A stretch of DNA of 64,000 bases, from assembly GCF_034140825.1 (NCBI RefSeq), contig NC_089039.1, positions 21,311,501 to 21,375,500 of the forward strand. Direction: 5' to 3'. The translations under genes were made by a program, and so were the position numbers. This DNA comes from Oryza sativa Japonica Group (Eukaryota > Streptophyta > Magnoliopsida > Poales > Poaceae). Positions 23,691-36,449 of the stretch are shown piece by piece. The notes beneath the pieces were generated by a model. The model searched no databases, was not told where the DNA came from, and saw only the letters and a list, made by a program, of their open reading frames with translations. Each line of letters begins with the position of its first letter. Positions within the stretch are counted from its first letter, which is position 1.

Positions 23691-26088
23691 CAGGAGTACC
23701 ATTGTAAAGTAAGAGATATATCTTCTATCTGAGTTTTCAATTGGTGATAACAAAGTATGCAACCAATCAGTTAAATCATTACTAAAAGTTCATTTCAGCC
23801 CTGCAGTGCTTATCTTTCCAAAACTGTGTAACTGTACTATGAATTAAGAGATCATAGTAGAGTATAGCACACTAACGCTGGTTGAACTTCTCTCTTGTTT
23901 ACAACATTACTCCAAAATCATCTTCAAGAAGAATCTAACATGCTATACACACAGGAACTAAACCTATCTCAAAGGGAAAAAAAACAATGACAAGGTCATC
24001 CACAATTTGTCAATTTTAGTTAGTGTAACTAGTACCATGATTCAATCAATAGTAACTGTGTTGAAACTAGAAACGATATCATACTCTGTAAGTCAAAACT
24101 ATTCTTGTGATGAAAGCACATGAACGTATACCATTATTCGCATATGGCTTGCTAATGTGATGGTTCTTGGTACATCAAACCATATCTGTGCAATAGTCTA
24201 GGTTAATTAGGCAATGCCAAAGTGCTTAGAAAGTAATAATTCTATATCTAAATAATCAACTTGTACTTCCAGTTCCAGGTTTTTGCTGACATGGAAAGTA
24301 TTAATATGCATGCCATAATGAAAGGAAAATAAGAAAATAAGCCATATATGGAACCAAGATAAATGACGTGCTTCTGATAAATGTTACCAAAGAAACATCA
24401 AAGTACATATCATAGGTAAACAAGAAGCTATTTAACTCACCTTCCCATCATACTCCTGGAGGTTTAGTATCTCTGGTGCAATATATGCCGGAGTCCCAAC
24501 TGCTGATTTGGGCCTTGAATGCAACATTGATGACTGTTAGAAATGGCAAACAATTATTCCTGTTCAAACTAAAAAAGAACTAAAAGCATGAGCAAACTCT
24601 GAATAATTGGAGACAACCTTGGAGTACCCAAAATCACATATCTTCAGGCGCGGAGCTGCGCTGCCATCCAAGAGAACATTCTCCAGCTTCAAATCTCTAT
24701 GGCATATTTTCTAGAAAGTAGCGAAGATGGTTGCAATATTTAAGCATTTTTTCAGGTCCCACTCACGTTATTTGAGAAAACATACTAGCAGTTTCTACTA
24801 CACATACTACAGAGCAACATGGAACATTAGATTATTGAATGTGCTGATAAGATAAGACCAATTTATTGTTTATCCATACCATGTGATGGCAATAGCTTAC
24901 ACCCCAAATCAATTGCTGGAAGAAATATCTGGCCTGCATTGAGTAGAAGAAACAAACTTTAGAAGCATAAAACTTTAAAAAATATTATTGAAATCAAAAC
25001 CAGAGATTATATATTGTGACCTCATCCTCACTAAATCGCTCAAGATCGACAATCCGATCAAAGAGTTCTCCACCAGATGCATACTCCATCACGATTGCAA
25101 GATGTGTATGAGTTAGGATCGCCTGTGCAAATTGAAAACAAAGCATTGTTTATTTTGTTCCACACGGCATGGGATTATGAGAGAAAGGAGTAAGATCAAA
25201 AGGAGATCAAACTTAAATGCACCCATAAAACCGAGATTAAACCATAAAGTGATTAGAATGAAGAAGAAACATGGTACATTCCACAATTGTCACCTTCAAA
25301 TAGAAAACACATCACCAAAACCCATCAAACTAGGGAGGAAAAAAAATACAAAATCGAATCCTTACCCATTCAATATTCATGCTCAAGAAACTAGTAAATC
25401 ATGGCATAGCAGACAATTAACCCAGACGGACAAAACAATGAGTGAACAATCCCTGACTATCTGCTCCTATTTTTTCTAAACCAAAAATGTTTGCTCCTCA
25501 TCAACAAGACAACAATAGATACACACCTCTATGAACTGGATGATGTTTGGGTGCCGCAGCGAACGGTGGTTGATGATCTCCCGGTACGCGCTCTTGTTAA
25601 TCTGCGCAAAAACCAATCCAAAGCCCCATCAGAACAACCAAATGTTGGCCACCGGATCCACACGAGCAAGACCCACCAAACCCCAGCCTACAACCCCAAA
25701 ACCCTATTACGCTAGTGAAGAGGGTAGAAGGACTCGGACCCGGTGATTGCCGCGTGGGATGGTCTTGACGGCGACGAGCTCCCCGGTGTCGCGGTTGCAC
25801 ATCAGCCGTGTCACCCCGAAGTTGCCTGACCCGATGCTCCGCACCTCCTCGTACGTGTCCATGCCGGCCGGCGCACGCGGCAACACACCCGCACCTACCT
25901 AGTGGGGAGCTGAGCACTCTGATCTGTCTCTCACGCTGGGGGAGGCCACCGCCACCGCCGCCGGGGAGAGGAGGAGGAGGAGGAGGAGGGGAGATCGACG
26001 AATCGGTGATTGAGGGATACAGGTGGAGGCGGCGTGTCGCGTGTGTCGCTTTGCGGTGCATGGCGCGGCGTGCCAGGAGCCTGTGTGC

Positions 26089-26099
26089 CTTATATATAG
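26089..26099 (-). promoter_or_regulatory. Probable TATA box of the kinase gene
   Basis: On the minus strand the sequence reads TATATATAAGG, about 230 bp upstream of the kinase start codon at 25862. Downstream is a C/T-rich leader, typical of plant 5' UTRs. Confidence 0.55.
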
Positions 26100-26509
26100 G
26101 CACTGGCGCACTGCGTGTGGGGGCCACTGTCACTGCCATTGGCGTGTATAGGAAGAAAGACGCCGACGACCGGTTCTGTGGCACGACGAGTACACAGCAG
26201 ATGCTTCCGAAACTGCTACTGTATGCAAGTATGTACAGTACATAAATAGGGGCAATAGAGGGGTAATAAGTCTACTGCACGATCGATCGCTAGTCCAACG
26301 TCCCGCGCGATCACACGATCCTACAACCCCATGTGCGGATGCGTGTTTGTTGGACTTCAGTTTGGACATTCCTATTTAACAACCCATATATTAGCCTATT
26401 TTTATTTCTCAGGCATTTTCTTAGCCCACATTTGTTTTCTTCAATGAACACTATCTTGTGGTTTAGAAAAAAAATTGTCTGCAAAGCCTTATTTTGTTTT
26501 CCCGGCCAT

Positions 26510-27925
26510 TTTTTTTGAAACAACCCGCATAAGATAGTATGATGTTTCTATTGATAAAGAAGGAATAAAATACAAGCCTATAGTCCTGGGAGACTATAGT
26601 CAGGAAAAAGAAAATAAACAACCACACCACGCTTATACGTCTGATCCTATTGTTTAAAACAAAACAAGCACACAACACTCTCAAAGGAATATGACTTCTA
26701 AACGACGTCTCCAAGAAGGAAAACGACGCCAAAAGCGCCGCCGCCGTTCGTCCTAGGTAACCAGGACAAGGTTTTCACCTGAAGAACCCACTGGGAAAAT
26801 AGAAAACACGGCAACACCCCAAGGGGAAAACGGCGCCCGCAGGCGTCGCCGTTGCCGGCCCGAAGGCTAGGCTTTCGCCCGTTGTTCTACTCTCCCGCGT
26901 TAAAAAGTGCATGCCAGTTCAGCAGAACCACCATCTAATCCCCTTCGACGCGCAGCCACCGCGCCGACGCCTCGCCGCCGGCTAGCCATCGAAGAAGAGT
27001 CCTAACCTTCACCGCGCTTCACATCCATCCACGTGGTTGGGTTGGAGAGGGAGAGGGTGAGAGAGAAGAATGGATCCCCTCTCCCCCGCACTCGCTCGTC
27101 CACTGTGGCCATCTTTCGGCGGCAAGCCGCCACCGTAAGAGGGCAGACGCCTGGAAGGAAGCTTGCCACAGGCTTGAACACCCACCCTCACAGCATGACC
27201 GTCGTTGCCGCCTCGACCAGACCGCCCGTGTCAACGGGTGCTTGGTCGCATCGCCGTCGCCTCCATCTTCCTCACCGCAGCCATCGCCTCACCGTCACCA
27301 CCGCCGACGGCCTTCACCACCGCCGATCCGTCGCGCCGTGCAGCCGTCCCCTGTCGGGAGCTGTGCCACGTCGCCCTCCGCCGTTGTCGGCCGAGCCTTC
27401 GCTGCGGTCGCCACCGCGGCCTCCACGCACGCCGGCCTCCGCAGCCTCCAGTCGCATCGCCGTTCGCGGCCTCCGCACACGTCAGCCTCCAGCCGCGTCT
27501 CCCCGCGCCATCCTCCACCGCCTCCGCCACCGTGGCCTCGCCGTCGCCACCGCGTCCTCGGCACGCGTCGGCCTCCTTTGCCGGCGGCCGCCAGCCGCCA
27601 GCCGCCGCCGCCGGCCAGATCCGGCGTGGATCCGCCGGATCCAACCGCGGGGAGGCCGGATCCGGCCGCGGCGGCGTCGGATCCACCGTCTCCACGCCGC
27701 GTCGTCAGCCTTGCACCGCGCGCCGGCCCGCCATCCACGCGTGGAGATGGGGCGCCGTCGGGGGTTGGCCTCGCCGCCGCCATCCTGGCTGGCCACGCGG
27801 TTCTCCGGCGGCGCGCTCCGGCGGCGGCGAGGGGAGGGAGAGGAGGAGAGAGTGGCGACGGAGGCGCTAGGGTTTCCCCCCGATTCGCCCACGCGTGGGC
27901 GACGCGGGGGCGAGCACAAGACTTT
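26510..27925 (-). other. GC-rich retroposon-like tract, unidentified
   Basis: Read on the minus strand, this begins with a GC-rich leader-like part containing AAACCCTAGCGCC. It passes through nearly 1 kb of CG-rich, low-complexity sequence with overlapping open frames in several phases on both strands. It ends in an AT-rich tail and a short A-run (T-run at about 26510-26518 on the plus strand). The arrangement resembles a retroposed or transposon-derived non-coding transcript. The long open frames (for example 27033-27995) are Pro/Arg/Ser-rich and explained by base composition. No protein family was recognised. Confidence 0.3.
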
Positions 27926-28410
27926 TTCCCGGCCATTCAAAATTCACATTTTCGGCATAAATAGTACTGTTGTTTTGCCCAGAAAATATATATAGAGAGA
28001 GACTTTATACATTCAAACTTTATATATAGAAACTTTATAGATGGAAACTTTACATAGGAATATCTTCGTACCAAAATTTATGCAGATAAAATTAAAACAA
28101 ATAAAAATAAAACATCCAGATGGACCTGGGGCAAACCACATGCATGGCATGCCTGCTCGATGGGCCTTCCGTGGAAAACATGCAAGCAAAAAGAGAAAAC
28201 ACTAACTAGAAAAAATAAGTGAGAGCCTGTGATTAATCAAATTGTTGCTCGTATTTGCCAAAAAGAGAAACTAAACAATCCCGTATGTAGTTTGTTGTGC
28301 CAAAAAAGGAACTTTAAATCTAATCTTGCGTGGTGAGCACGAGCGATTCGCTCATTAGCTTTTTTTGACAATAAGGTGGTCAAGATTTTATATTTTCTCC
28401 TAAAACTAGG

Positions 28411-29290
28411 GTGGCTTGGTTCTACGAATCTTTTACCCATAATTCACCAACTCACTCTTACACCTACATTACTCATTCATCAAATCCGACGGACGAAAAT
28501 CATCCGGCCAAATCAAATGATCGCTGCGGCGTAGGGATAACCCGGGCGAAGGAATCGCGTGATCTTTTCCCTTTCCTTCCGTGCGGACGCGATCTTTCCT
28601 TCCACGCCAATCTGCGCGATCTCCTCCCCTTTCCATTTCCCTTCACCTACCAATCTGCGCTCATCCGCGCGCCCAGCACTCCCTGCCGTGCGCCATCGAC
28701 GTTCCTCCAAACAGTGAAGATCACATCCCCTTCTCCACCATCAGGCGCCGTCGCATTCTCCGCCACGAAGATCATCGTCGTCTCAAGCGCCGTTGTTGAT
28801 CCCCTGCCGCCAGAGCGCAGCAGCGACGACGACGGCAACAGTAGCCAACCAGTGCAGGGGGAGACGGCACTGCGTGATCCTCGTCCTGCTACAGATATAT
28901 TGCAGTGTTTTTTTTTCAGTTTCTTAAGATCTCTTGTTCAACAAATTCTAATTCATAAAAGTTAACAAGTTTTTTAGCTGATCAACCGTTGCTTTCTGAC
29001 TCTTTGTTTCTTTGAACACTGATGTTTTGATTCCTCTCTTGGAGTTCATGGAGATAAACGGGCAGGTAAGGTATTGGATCAGCCATGGTCAGGAGGTAAT
29101 GGAGATCCTGCGAGCTGATTCGAAGTCTATTTCTTATCGATTGGAGTGTCGACTTCAGCTCCTGAATGAACCTGATCTTTCTGCAGCAGTCCATGAGGTA
29201 ACTCCTGTTTTCTTCCAGGTTTATTAGGGATGCAGGAGTGCAGCACGACGAGAAGGACCGCTGCATACGAGATGCTCGTGACAATGCCTC
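28411..29290 (+). other. Exon-like sequence of unknown identity
   Basis: A pyrimidine-rich leader-like stretch (28440-28700) is followed by a GC-rich open part and then by short exon-like pieces near 29012-29195 and 29220-29320. Their translations look protein-like (LIPLLEFMEING; EVMEILRADSKSISYRLECR; DEKDRCIRDARDNASQ). Possible donors (CAG/GTAAGG at about 29065, GAG/GTAACT at about 29197) and an acceptor (TTCCAG at about 29219) exist, but I could not join the pieces into one long frame. It may be a small expressed gene, a gene remnant or transposon cargo. No family was recognised. Confidence 0.25.
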
Positions 29291-29399
29291 ACAGCAAGAT
29301 GATACTCATAACTTTCTCTGACTTTTCTTCTTTTGATATATTGCTGGGAGATAAAGGAAACTTTTAATGTTAGACATACGCTGCCACTGTTGAAGTGAA

Positions 29400-32300
29400 A
29401 TGATACCATCCGTCGTACATATATGGGATTTCTAATGTTCGTTTCCTATGTAAGCAAAGGAGTGAACAAAAAGCTGGTGTATGATTACTCTACCAATACC
29501 TGATCTAGACAGATAGCACTATATGTAAGCAGAGATGCATGCTCTGATGCAGTTGATTTTTTATATTTATAATGTGGCAATTAAGGTTTTGCCACTCGAT
29601 GTCTATGATATGTGGTCTCTCTTGTGTCTATGACATATGGGTCCAGTGACAAATCATTTAATCTGGTGATAGGTGATAGGGATTTCATGACTCTAGAGGA
29701 TCGGCAATGGTTGTAAGCATTGGCAGATTTGATTCACCGAGAAGTTTTTCCTCAGTGACACTGTTGTCCACAAGGTTGGTAGGTTCCTCTTCTTGCTTTC
29801 CTCATTGATGTATGATTCCATTTAGTATGCTATACAATAAAACACTGAACCATGTTATCTGAATAGCCAGGTGCAGTTTGTATTGCAAAGAGTAGGCTGT
29901 AAATTCACTGAATCATGTGTCTCATATTTTACCGGTTTATATTTACTGATAGGATGATTCTATTTCTCGTTACTGGTTTTCTCAACAAACAAAAGTTTTA
30001 CATGAAGTATTGTTACTTTCACATAAAATAGTTTATTACTGATGGGAGGGTTTTATTCTTAGTTTCTCGTTTTGAGAAGACAGCAAGTTCTCAGCTTTTT
30101 TTTCTGAAGTTCTGACGGATGGCATAGTTAGTACTATGGCATTGCAATGGGATAATTGAAGCACTGCAATAAGCTGGTAATAGTTTTTTTTCCCATCTTT
30201 GCAAGAGGAGGCAACCTATAGGGATGGTGGGATATTTGTACTTATCTTTTAGCCTTAATATGGACCTGAGTTCTTACTGCAGGGAGTGCAACAATTCCAT
30301 GTAACCAAAAGTATGAATTGGACACAGTACAGTTCAAGAACAGGTTCTTCTCTACGAAAATAAATTGGCAAGGTAAGGATACATAGGATGCAACAGCACA
30401 GTTTGTTGTAGTCAATTTGTAAGCTTCTTGTAGCACCACAAATGATATTTTAGTTGTTTAAAGAGGATAATTGCAATCTTTTTTATGCTTAGGCTACCTT
30501 AGAGTTGAAAAAATCTAGGATTGCAAGAGCATTGCAAGGGAGAACTTCTGAAAAGGAACTGTGAGTACAAAGAAGAGCTCACAACAAGTATAGAGTTCTT
30601 GCATTGCATTAACATATGATTTTTTTTAAAAAAATATTTAGTATAATGTCATTATTGTTTTTCCTAGCAACTAAAGTCTGCGATTCAGAGAACAATACTA
30701 ATACTATTATGCACATACTTCTATCGTCTTTTGGTTGGTTGAAGGATGAATAATACCAAATATCTTCTTTTGGTTGAAGGATGAATTATATCAAATATTG
30801 CCGTAATGTTAGTACGGGTATATTACTAGTAGGATGTTGATGGGTCGATTTGGATCCCACCTAACGATTATGTTCGTACTCGGTTATGGATATTGGATAC
30901 GAATTTGCATTAGAAACTAGGACGTGCACACTTTTAGACATTAGTATGGTATTCCGTTGGAATTTCTAGAATTTTCATTTGGGAAACCATCCCCTCTGGA
31001 CGTCCGATGCAGACACAGGAGCTCCTCTACCTTTGGGCACGACACTCCAATGTGGTTGGCGGACATGATGTGTAACGAGGCCAGAATAGACGTGGGGAGC
31101 ATCTAAAAATTTTGCCGTAAGTTTTTTTATGAAAAACTTTCAAATATAGTGTAGTATAACTGAAAGAGTAATTACATTGTAATAACAATGCAATTACACT
31201 ATAACTGCATCGTAACTACACTGTTTTTACGATATAATTTGTATAAAACTTCTATTCAACTATGGTTTGGTTGGATAGCACCGAGATCTTAAGCGTGATA
31301 TGCGTGAAAATTTATTTCTAGCAATTTTTTTCTTCATGCGTAAATCTAGAGGTGATCCGATGGTCACAAATGTGCAAGTTTTTGGAGCAAAAAACTTGGA
31401 GAAGTTATCTAGCAATTCTGTAGACATGGGGTGACAAGACAAAAGCGAGAGGAGGACCGGACCGGGATAGAGAGGCTAGAGGCTTCGAGTGCACCCATGA
31501 CTGAGGGTGTTTTTGAGACAAGAGAAAAATGGAAATTGAGAATATAAGCAAAACGGGTGTGCTTGAGAGAATGAAAAATGAAGATTAAAAAGTTACGCAA
31601 AACGAGATAAACCGTTAGCATATAATTAGTGAAAAAAAATGTACCATTTAGCAATTCAAAAAATGTGTGCGCGAAGGACGATGTATTTTTTCTTCCAATG
31701 TTTTAGGATAGAATACAACCTTAGACATCAGAATGGGAAGCCTAGTTCCCGTGGATCCGACCAATTGAGTAGAGGAAAAAAGTGAATCCGGTCACAATAG
31801 TAGAGTAAGAAAGTGAACCGTGGGCTATTCACTTGTGAACGCGTAGAACATTTTATTGTTTTGTTCTATCTCGTGGCACTTTATATTATACAGGTGTGTT
31901 ATCCCGTTGATCAAATGGTACACATGATAAGTTACATGTACCACGGTTCTTTTATCTTGCATATAGTGGTTTTTGTATATTATAATTATTTGATATCGAG
32001 TTTCTTCCAATTCTCTAGCATTTAGTTTTATCATCGGATTTGTTCTCTTCGCACCACTACATGCATTGTACTCCTGATGACGGTTGATGCTGCGTATAGT
32101 ATAGTTTGTCGTACCGTAATTTCTTCGAACTCGCGCCTCCCTGAGCAGAAAAACTGAAATCATGCACGCACATGTTGGAAGTTTGTCAGCACCTGTGGCG
32201 TCGGCCACACGTATACCGCACGGCGTGACAATGCCAAACTGTGGAGACGATGCGGTGCGATGTATGGGGGGCATGTACACTGAAATCGGCGTTTGGCCGG

Positions 32301-32755
32301 TCGATTAGAGCAGGGGAGAGGAGAGGAGATGGATGGAGGTGCTCCCCGTCCCAGTCGACGCCGACCCGCAGGGGATCAGAGCGCGACGCGTGCATGCCGT
32401 TCGACTGAACAAATATGCGAACGTATACGTACGTAGCAGTAGGCAGGCAGGATCTTAGAGGCAGGGGAGCCGGGAGCATGCAGCCGGAAGGTCCCTGTCA
32501 CGGACGCTGTACGTCCACTTCACACCATGGGAAATTGGGAATGGCTGGACGTTTGATCGTTCAGTTTCGAAGCATAAACAGGTCGTGGATGGCTGGGTGC
32601 AGTGCAGTGGGAATTGGGAACAGCTGAATCGATAGGTCTGTAACTGGGAAATCTCTGTCGCCTGGTGGAGTGACTGTGGGCCTTGGCCCATGCGGAGTGA
32701 TGGGCGAGGCCGTGCAGGGACAGGTAGCCCGGGCGAAATTTGGGGCCAGTTATTA
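29400..32755. other. Intergenic DNA, no gene recognised
   Basis: AT-rich sequence with decayed repeats only. A segment at 31120-31440 (GTAATTACATTGTAA words, then AAAACTTGGAGAAGTTATCTAGCA) has a relative at about 47560-47830, so it is probably an old dispersed repeat. A decayed MITE of the family with the AAACGGTGTG core lies around 31500-31700. Confidence 0.4.
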
Positions 32756-33143
32756 GAGCGAGTACAATAAGCCTAGTCAGCTAGCGGCAAAATCATCCAC
32801 GTCATTGAAATCTTCCGTGGAAGAGAGAGAGGAGGGGAGAGAGAGCCAAGCGGGCGCTTATTTAAGCGCTAACGCTAACACAATAAACGATGCTCTATCA
32901 CCTGCTTGCATTGAACCAAAGGTGCAAGATTATCTGTGGACCCACGTTACAAAGACTGAATGGGTTAGGAATTGAGTAAGCTGATGACACGCATCATTAA
33001 ATCAAAGTATAAAGAAAGCATAGGCAGTCGTGTAGAGAAAAATGATGAACAAGCTAGTGTATACATCTATCTTTGTGGTTAACTCTAATAGTCGATGTGT
33101 ATATTTTTACAGCCAACTACCGGCTATATTATTAGACCTGCTC
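32756..33143. mobile_element. Tourist-like MITE (PIF/Harbinger)
   Basis: A 388-bp element between two TTA triplets (32753-32755 and 33144-33146). Its imperfect inverted ends are GAGCGAGTACAATAAGCC at the left and GAGCAGGTCTAATAATATAG inward from the right. The TTA duplication and GAGCAGGTACAATA-type ends are typical of rice Tourist/PIF-Harbinger MITEs. No coding capacity. Confidence 0.65.
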
Positions 33144-33942
33144 TTAGATGGACCTCAAGTACCCAACAACTTTTTTAGTGAGAGTTGAGAGTTTGAGACC
33201 ACACCTGCAAGTTGCAGCTTGCAGGATCGAGCGATCATCCCTTAATTAGGGCCTCTTTAACAGCACCTCAAAATCCGACTTTTCATTCTTCAAATACCAA
33301 TTTAGACAGCTTGTCAAAAAGTTAAAGATTTAAATTTATCTTTCACTCCAATAACCTCTCTATTACCTTCTCCAATCTGATACTAGATCCCACATGTCAA
33401 TCTCTACCCTTCTTCTTCCCCTCTCTCTAACACCACATCTCTTTCCTTTTCCCACCCACCCGACAGATAAGGAGGTGGTGGTGGTTACTGCTCGTGGCGA
33501 GATGGGGAGCCAGTGTTCGGCGGCGCCGTTTGGTGTGACAAATCCGTGATGGCAGCGGCTCGCGCAGTGAATCCTCGACCGCGACAGCGGCTACTAGCGC
33601 ATCCAACTTCTTCTTCTTCATCCGGGCAGATATGACGTTGGCGACGACAACTACAACATCGGATGGCGACCCTGACGAGGTCTGGCGATAGACGACGATG
33701 ACGATAGCCGTAACGATTGGCATATGGGCCCCTCCAATCCGTCCACGGCCATCATGCTCAAGGCCACTACTTGCTCCGTCGTTGCTCCTTACTCCTCCAT
33801 TAGCACCGTCACTGCCACTGTCGGTGTCGCTGCTTGTTGGTGGGCAGCCTGTGAAGAGAGCAGGAAGGGGAGGAATTGGAAGGAGGGATGGGAGAGGTGG
33901 TGGGACCCACCTTTAGCCAGTGGAGGAGGCTAGCTACATTTA

Positions 33943-34158
33943 GGCTGCGTTCATTATCCTTTGTTCCCAACACGAACAATGTGCACGAAAAACGGAGTGG
34001 TCCAACAGCTATTTTTTTTTCAAAAATGGATCAATATGATTTTTAAGTAACTTTTGTATAGAAAATTTTTTTTTTAAAAAAACTACACCGTTTAACAGTT
34101 TGGGAAGTGTGCGTGCAGAAAACGAGGCGGAGGGAGCTGGAACCAGCTAGAACGAAGC
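33943..34158. mobile_element. TTA-flanked MITE, first of an adjacent pair
   Basis: Begins GGCTGCGTTC after TTTA and ends GAACGAAGC before TTTA, about 216 bp. It includes the common rice MITE core AAACTACACCGTTTAA. A second copy of the same family starts four bases further on. To its left, 33430-33930 is a GC-rich low-complexity tract without a recognised gene. Confidence 0.5.
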
Positions 34159-34162
34159 TTTA

Positions 34163-34415
34163 GGCTGCGTTCTTTCAAAGGAGATTTGGGAGAGATTGAG
34201 GAGATTGTGACTTGTTTTCCGTGCGCACGCTTCCCAAACTACTAGACGGTGCGTTTTTTTGTATAAAATTTCTATAGGAAACTTGCTTTAAAAAATCATA
34301 TTAGTCTATTTTTAAAATTTAAAATAGTTAATACTCAATTAATCATGTGCTAATGGCTCACCTCGTTTTGCGTATCTTACCAATCTTCTCTATCTCCCCT
34401 TTCTCAAACTCAGCC
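34163..34415. mobile_element. TTA-flanked MITE, second of an adjacent pair
   Basis: Begins GGCTGCGTTCTTTC and ends in CTCAGCC followed by TTA, about 253 bp. It has the same internal core (AAACTACTAGACGGTGCG) as its neighbour and as decayed copies near 60, 37430 and 52490. It is probably a Tourist/PIF-Harbinger MITE. Confidence 0.55.
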
Positions 34416-35527
34416 TTAGTCATCCAAAGGAGTGGTTTTGCTATCCGGATGGAGAGTGTATTGAAGCTATTTCTTTTTTTTTCGTGTTAGTCAAATTTTA
34501 GCTTAGAGAGTTAAATAGACATTTTCGTTGGAGATGCTCTTACCTACTCATTGTGAAAATAATACGAAAAAGAAATGCACTTATGCTTGTAAAAATACCT
34601 TGGTCAAATCATGCGCGGTTCACACTTCACACGCTCTTGCAAGTGATTTGCAAATGCTCGTGATCGTGCAGGCATGTGGTGCAGCGAGGTGACTTTGGAT
34701 TCCTTCAAACGTACAGCCAACATCTCTTGCATATGTACAACAATCAGCTGCCAGCGGGGCAGGAATAGGATCTGTGGTTTATCCCCCATGAGCTATGATA
34801 GCTGCATGTCCAACGAGAAGAGAGTCAAATTAAATCTCCTAGTCTGCCAGACATATTCACGACCTATCTTAATTAATATTCCATCTATTTCAAAATCAAA
34901 ATATTGTAAACTATTTCTGAATTACACATAGCTTAATATTATGAAATTTAAACATATACTGGTTCAAATTCGTAGTATTTGGTTGTCTAATCCAAATAGT
35001 AAATTACTACTCCAGTGAAAATATAGTACTGCAACCTAGTACCGGATCGAGCACATCCTAGTATTATAAATATGAACAGGATCAAACATATCCTAGTATT
35101 ACGAATATGAACAAGAGTAACCATGAACAAACTCCTATCCAAATTCAAAGTAGTAAGATCTATGTCCAGATTCGTAGCACTAGAATATGCTCAATTCTAT
35201 TTTGGGATGGAGAGAAAGTAGCTACCTATATCAATTATATTAATTATTTAGCCTCAACGAACATGGCACCTTGCACGTACGTTCAGCTGTAAATGTTCTT
35301 TGCTGATTGCTAACCAGAAGAGAAGAAACCCTGGCAGCTCGATGGCAATACCTTGATTCCTTAAACAAAGACGCATGCAACTGCCAGTCCCTGCTAACAT
35401 GCCCATGGTAAAAACGGACATTTGGAAACGGAGGCGCGCCGAACATGCCCAGAACATGCATCATGTCCCTCATCCTGTTCGTTGACTTCAACCATGTGCC
35501 GATCGAACCGTGTAGTTGGTCTATCTC

Positions 35528-35534
35528 TATATAA
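35528..35534 (+). promoter_or_regulatory. TATA box of DUF1218 gene A
   Basis: TATATAA in the context ATCTCTATATAAGCTCAC, about 76 bp before the start codon at 35610. It is equivalent in position to the TATA boxes of genes C and D. Confidence 0.65.
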
Positions 35535-35609
35535 GCTCACACAAATCTGATCTGTCACCACGGATAAAGATCGGACAGAGAGGTGGGAAGGATAAGGATT
35601 TCCGGGAAA

Positions 35610-36449
35610 ATGGACAAGACGGTGATCGTCGTCTCCGCCGTCGTCGGGTCCCTGGGGTTGCTGAGCGCCATTCTGGGATTCGCCGCCGAGAGCACAAAGA
35701 TCACTGTAAGCACATTGCCGATCTCTCTCCTGGCCCCTGAAGCGTACGTTCTTGCTTCATTGGAATGGATGCGCCGTGGCGCATATACGTGGCCAACAAC
35801 TGACAGTTGAACGATCGATTTTGCAGATTTCGGACGTGCGGGTTTCCGGCGACGAGTGCCTGTACCCGCAGAACCCCTCGCTAAGGCTGGGGCTCTGCGC
35901 CGCCGTATTGCTGCTTCTGGCGCAGGTCACCGTGTCCGCCATCGGCGGCTGCGGCTGCTGCTGCGGCAACGGCAAGCCCCGCGGCATCCCGTCCTCCAAG
36001 ACCAACCGGGTCGTCGGCATCGTCTTCGCCGTTGCCTCATGGTGAGCAAATTAAGCACGCAGCGACGACTGCTTTCATGCGCAACCTCGGTGTGGTCTCA
36101 CGACAAGTGTCGCGTGCGTTCGTGCGTGCGTGCGTACAGGATAGCGGCGGTGATCGCCGTAGTGCTGTTCGTGGAGGGGGCGGCGTGGAACGCCAACGTG
36201 GCGAGGGACACCGCGCCGGTGTGCTACTTCCTCAAGGACGGCGTCTTCGCGGCCGCGGCCGTGCTGGCCCTCGCCGCCACGGCGCTCGGTGTCGCCTCCT
36301 ACGTCATGCTCCGCAGGCAGCTGCCCGACGACGACGACGACGCACCGGCGGGCGCGGTCGCGTCCTGGAGGCAGCCGCTGCTGCACTCCGGGATCGCGAT
36401 GGGCCACCCGCAGTTCCCGCCGCATCCTCAATGGCATTCGCAGGTTTAG
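35610..36449 (+). CDS. DUF1218 four-pass membrane protein, gene A
   Basis: Three exons (35610-35705, 35827-36041, 36140-36449) join to 206 codons. The protein starts MDKTVIVVSAVVGSLGLLSA and has four hydrophobic segments (about 5-25, 50-75, 104-118, 136-160). A Cys-rich inner loop (GGCGCCCGNGKPRGIPSSKT) follows segment two, and the tail is short and acidic then polar, ending HPQWHSQV. The loop after segment one keeps the Cys-containing ISDVRVSGDECLYPQNPSLR sequence. DUF1218 proteins (VCC/DESIGUAL, MODIFYING WALL LIGNIN) sit in the ER or plasma membrane and affect vein pattern, leaf symmetry and lignin in Arabidopsis; the molecular function is unknown. This is the most divergent of the five array members and lies 6 kb from the next. 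The start is the ATG with good context (AAAATGG), matching the conserved MDKT start. Confidence 0.9.

Larger units (their letters stand above)
19678..25862 (-). pseudogene. SnRK2/SAPK-type Ser/Thr protein kinase with frameshift
   Basis: Nine exons on the minus strand (25862-25740, 25601-25527, 25122-25021, 24933-24880, 24710-24618, 24533-24441, 20509-20406, 20295-20197, 20019-19678) have the canonical SnRK2 layout. Key residues are present: the GSGNFG loop (11-16), Lys33, HRDLKLEN (Asp124), DFG (144-146), GTPAYIAPE (162-170), and a glutamate-rich tail typical of subclass I (close to rice SAPK4 as I recall it). Exon 7 is 104 bases instead of a multiple of three: one base is missing after the codons for VGAY (near 20448). 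Translation would stop after about 210 residues, losing the lower C-lobe and the acidic tail. All other exons and splice sites look sound, so the loss is recent or is a sequence error. SnRK2 kinases act in osmotic stress and ABA signalling. Intron 6 (24440-20510) was enlarged by a solo LTR. Confidence 0.85.

Noticed and set aside
27033-27995. Long open frame (320 codons, plus strand) in GC-rich DNA, with several others overlapping on both strands
   Set aside because: Pro/Arg/Ser-rich low-complexity translations in nearly every frame, explained by high GC; no family, no splice structure, and neighbouring sequence looks retroposon-derived.
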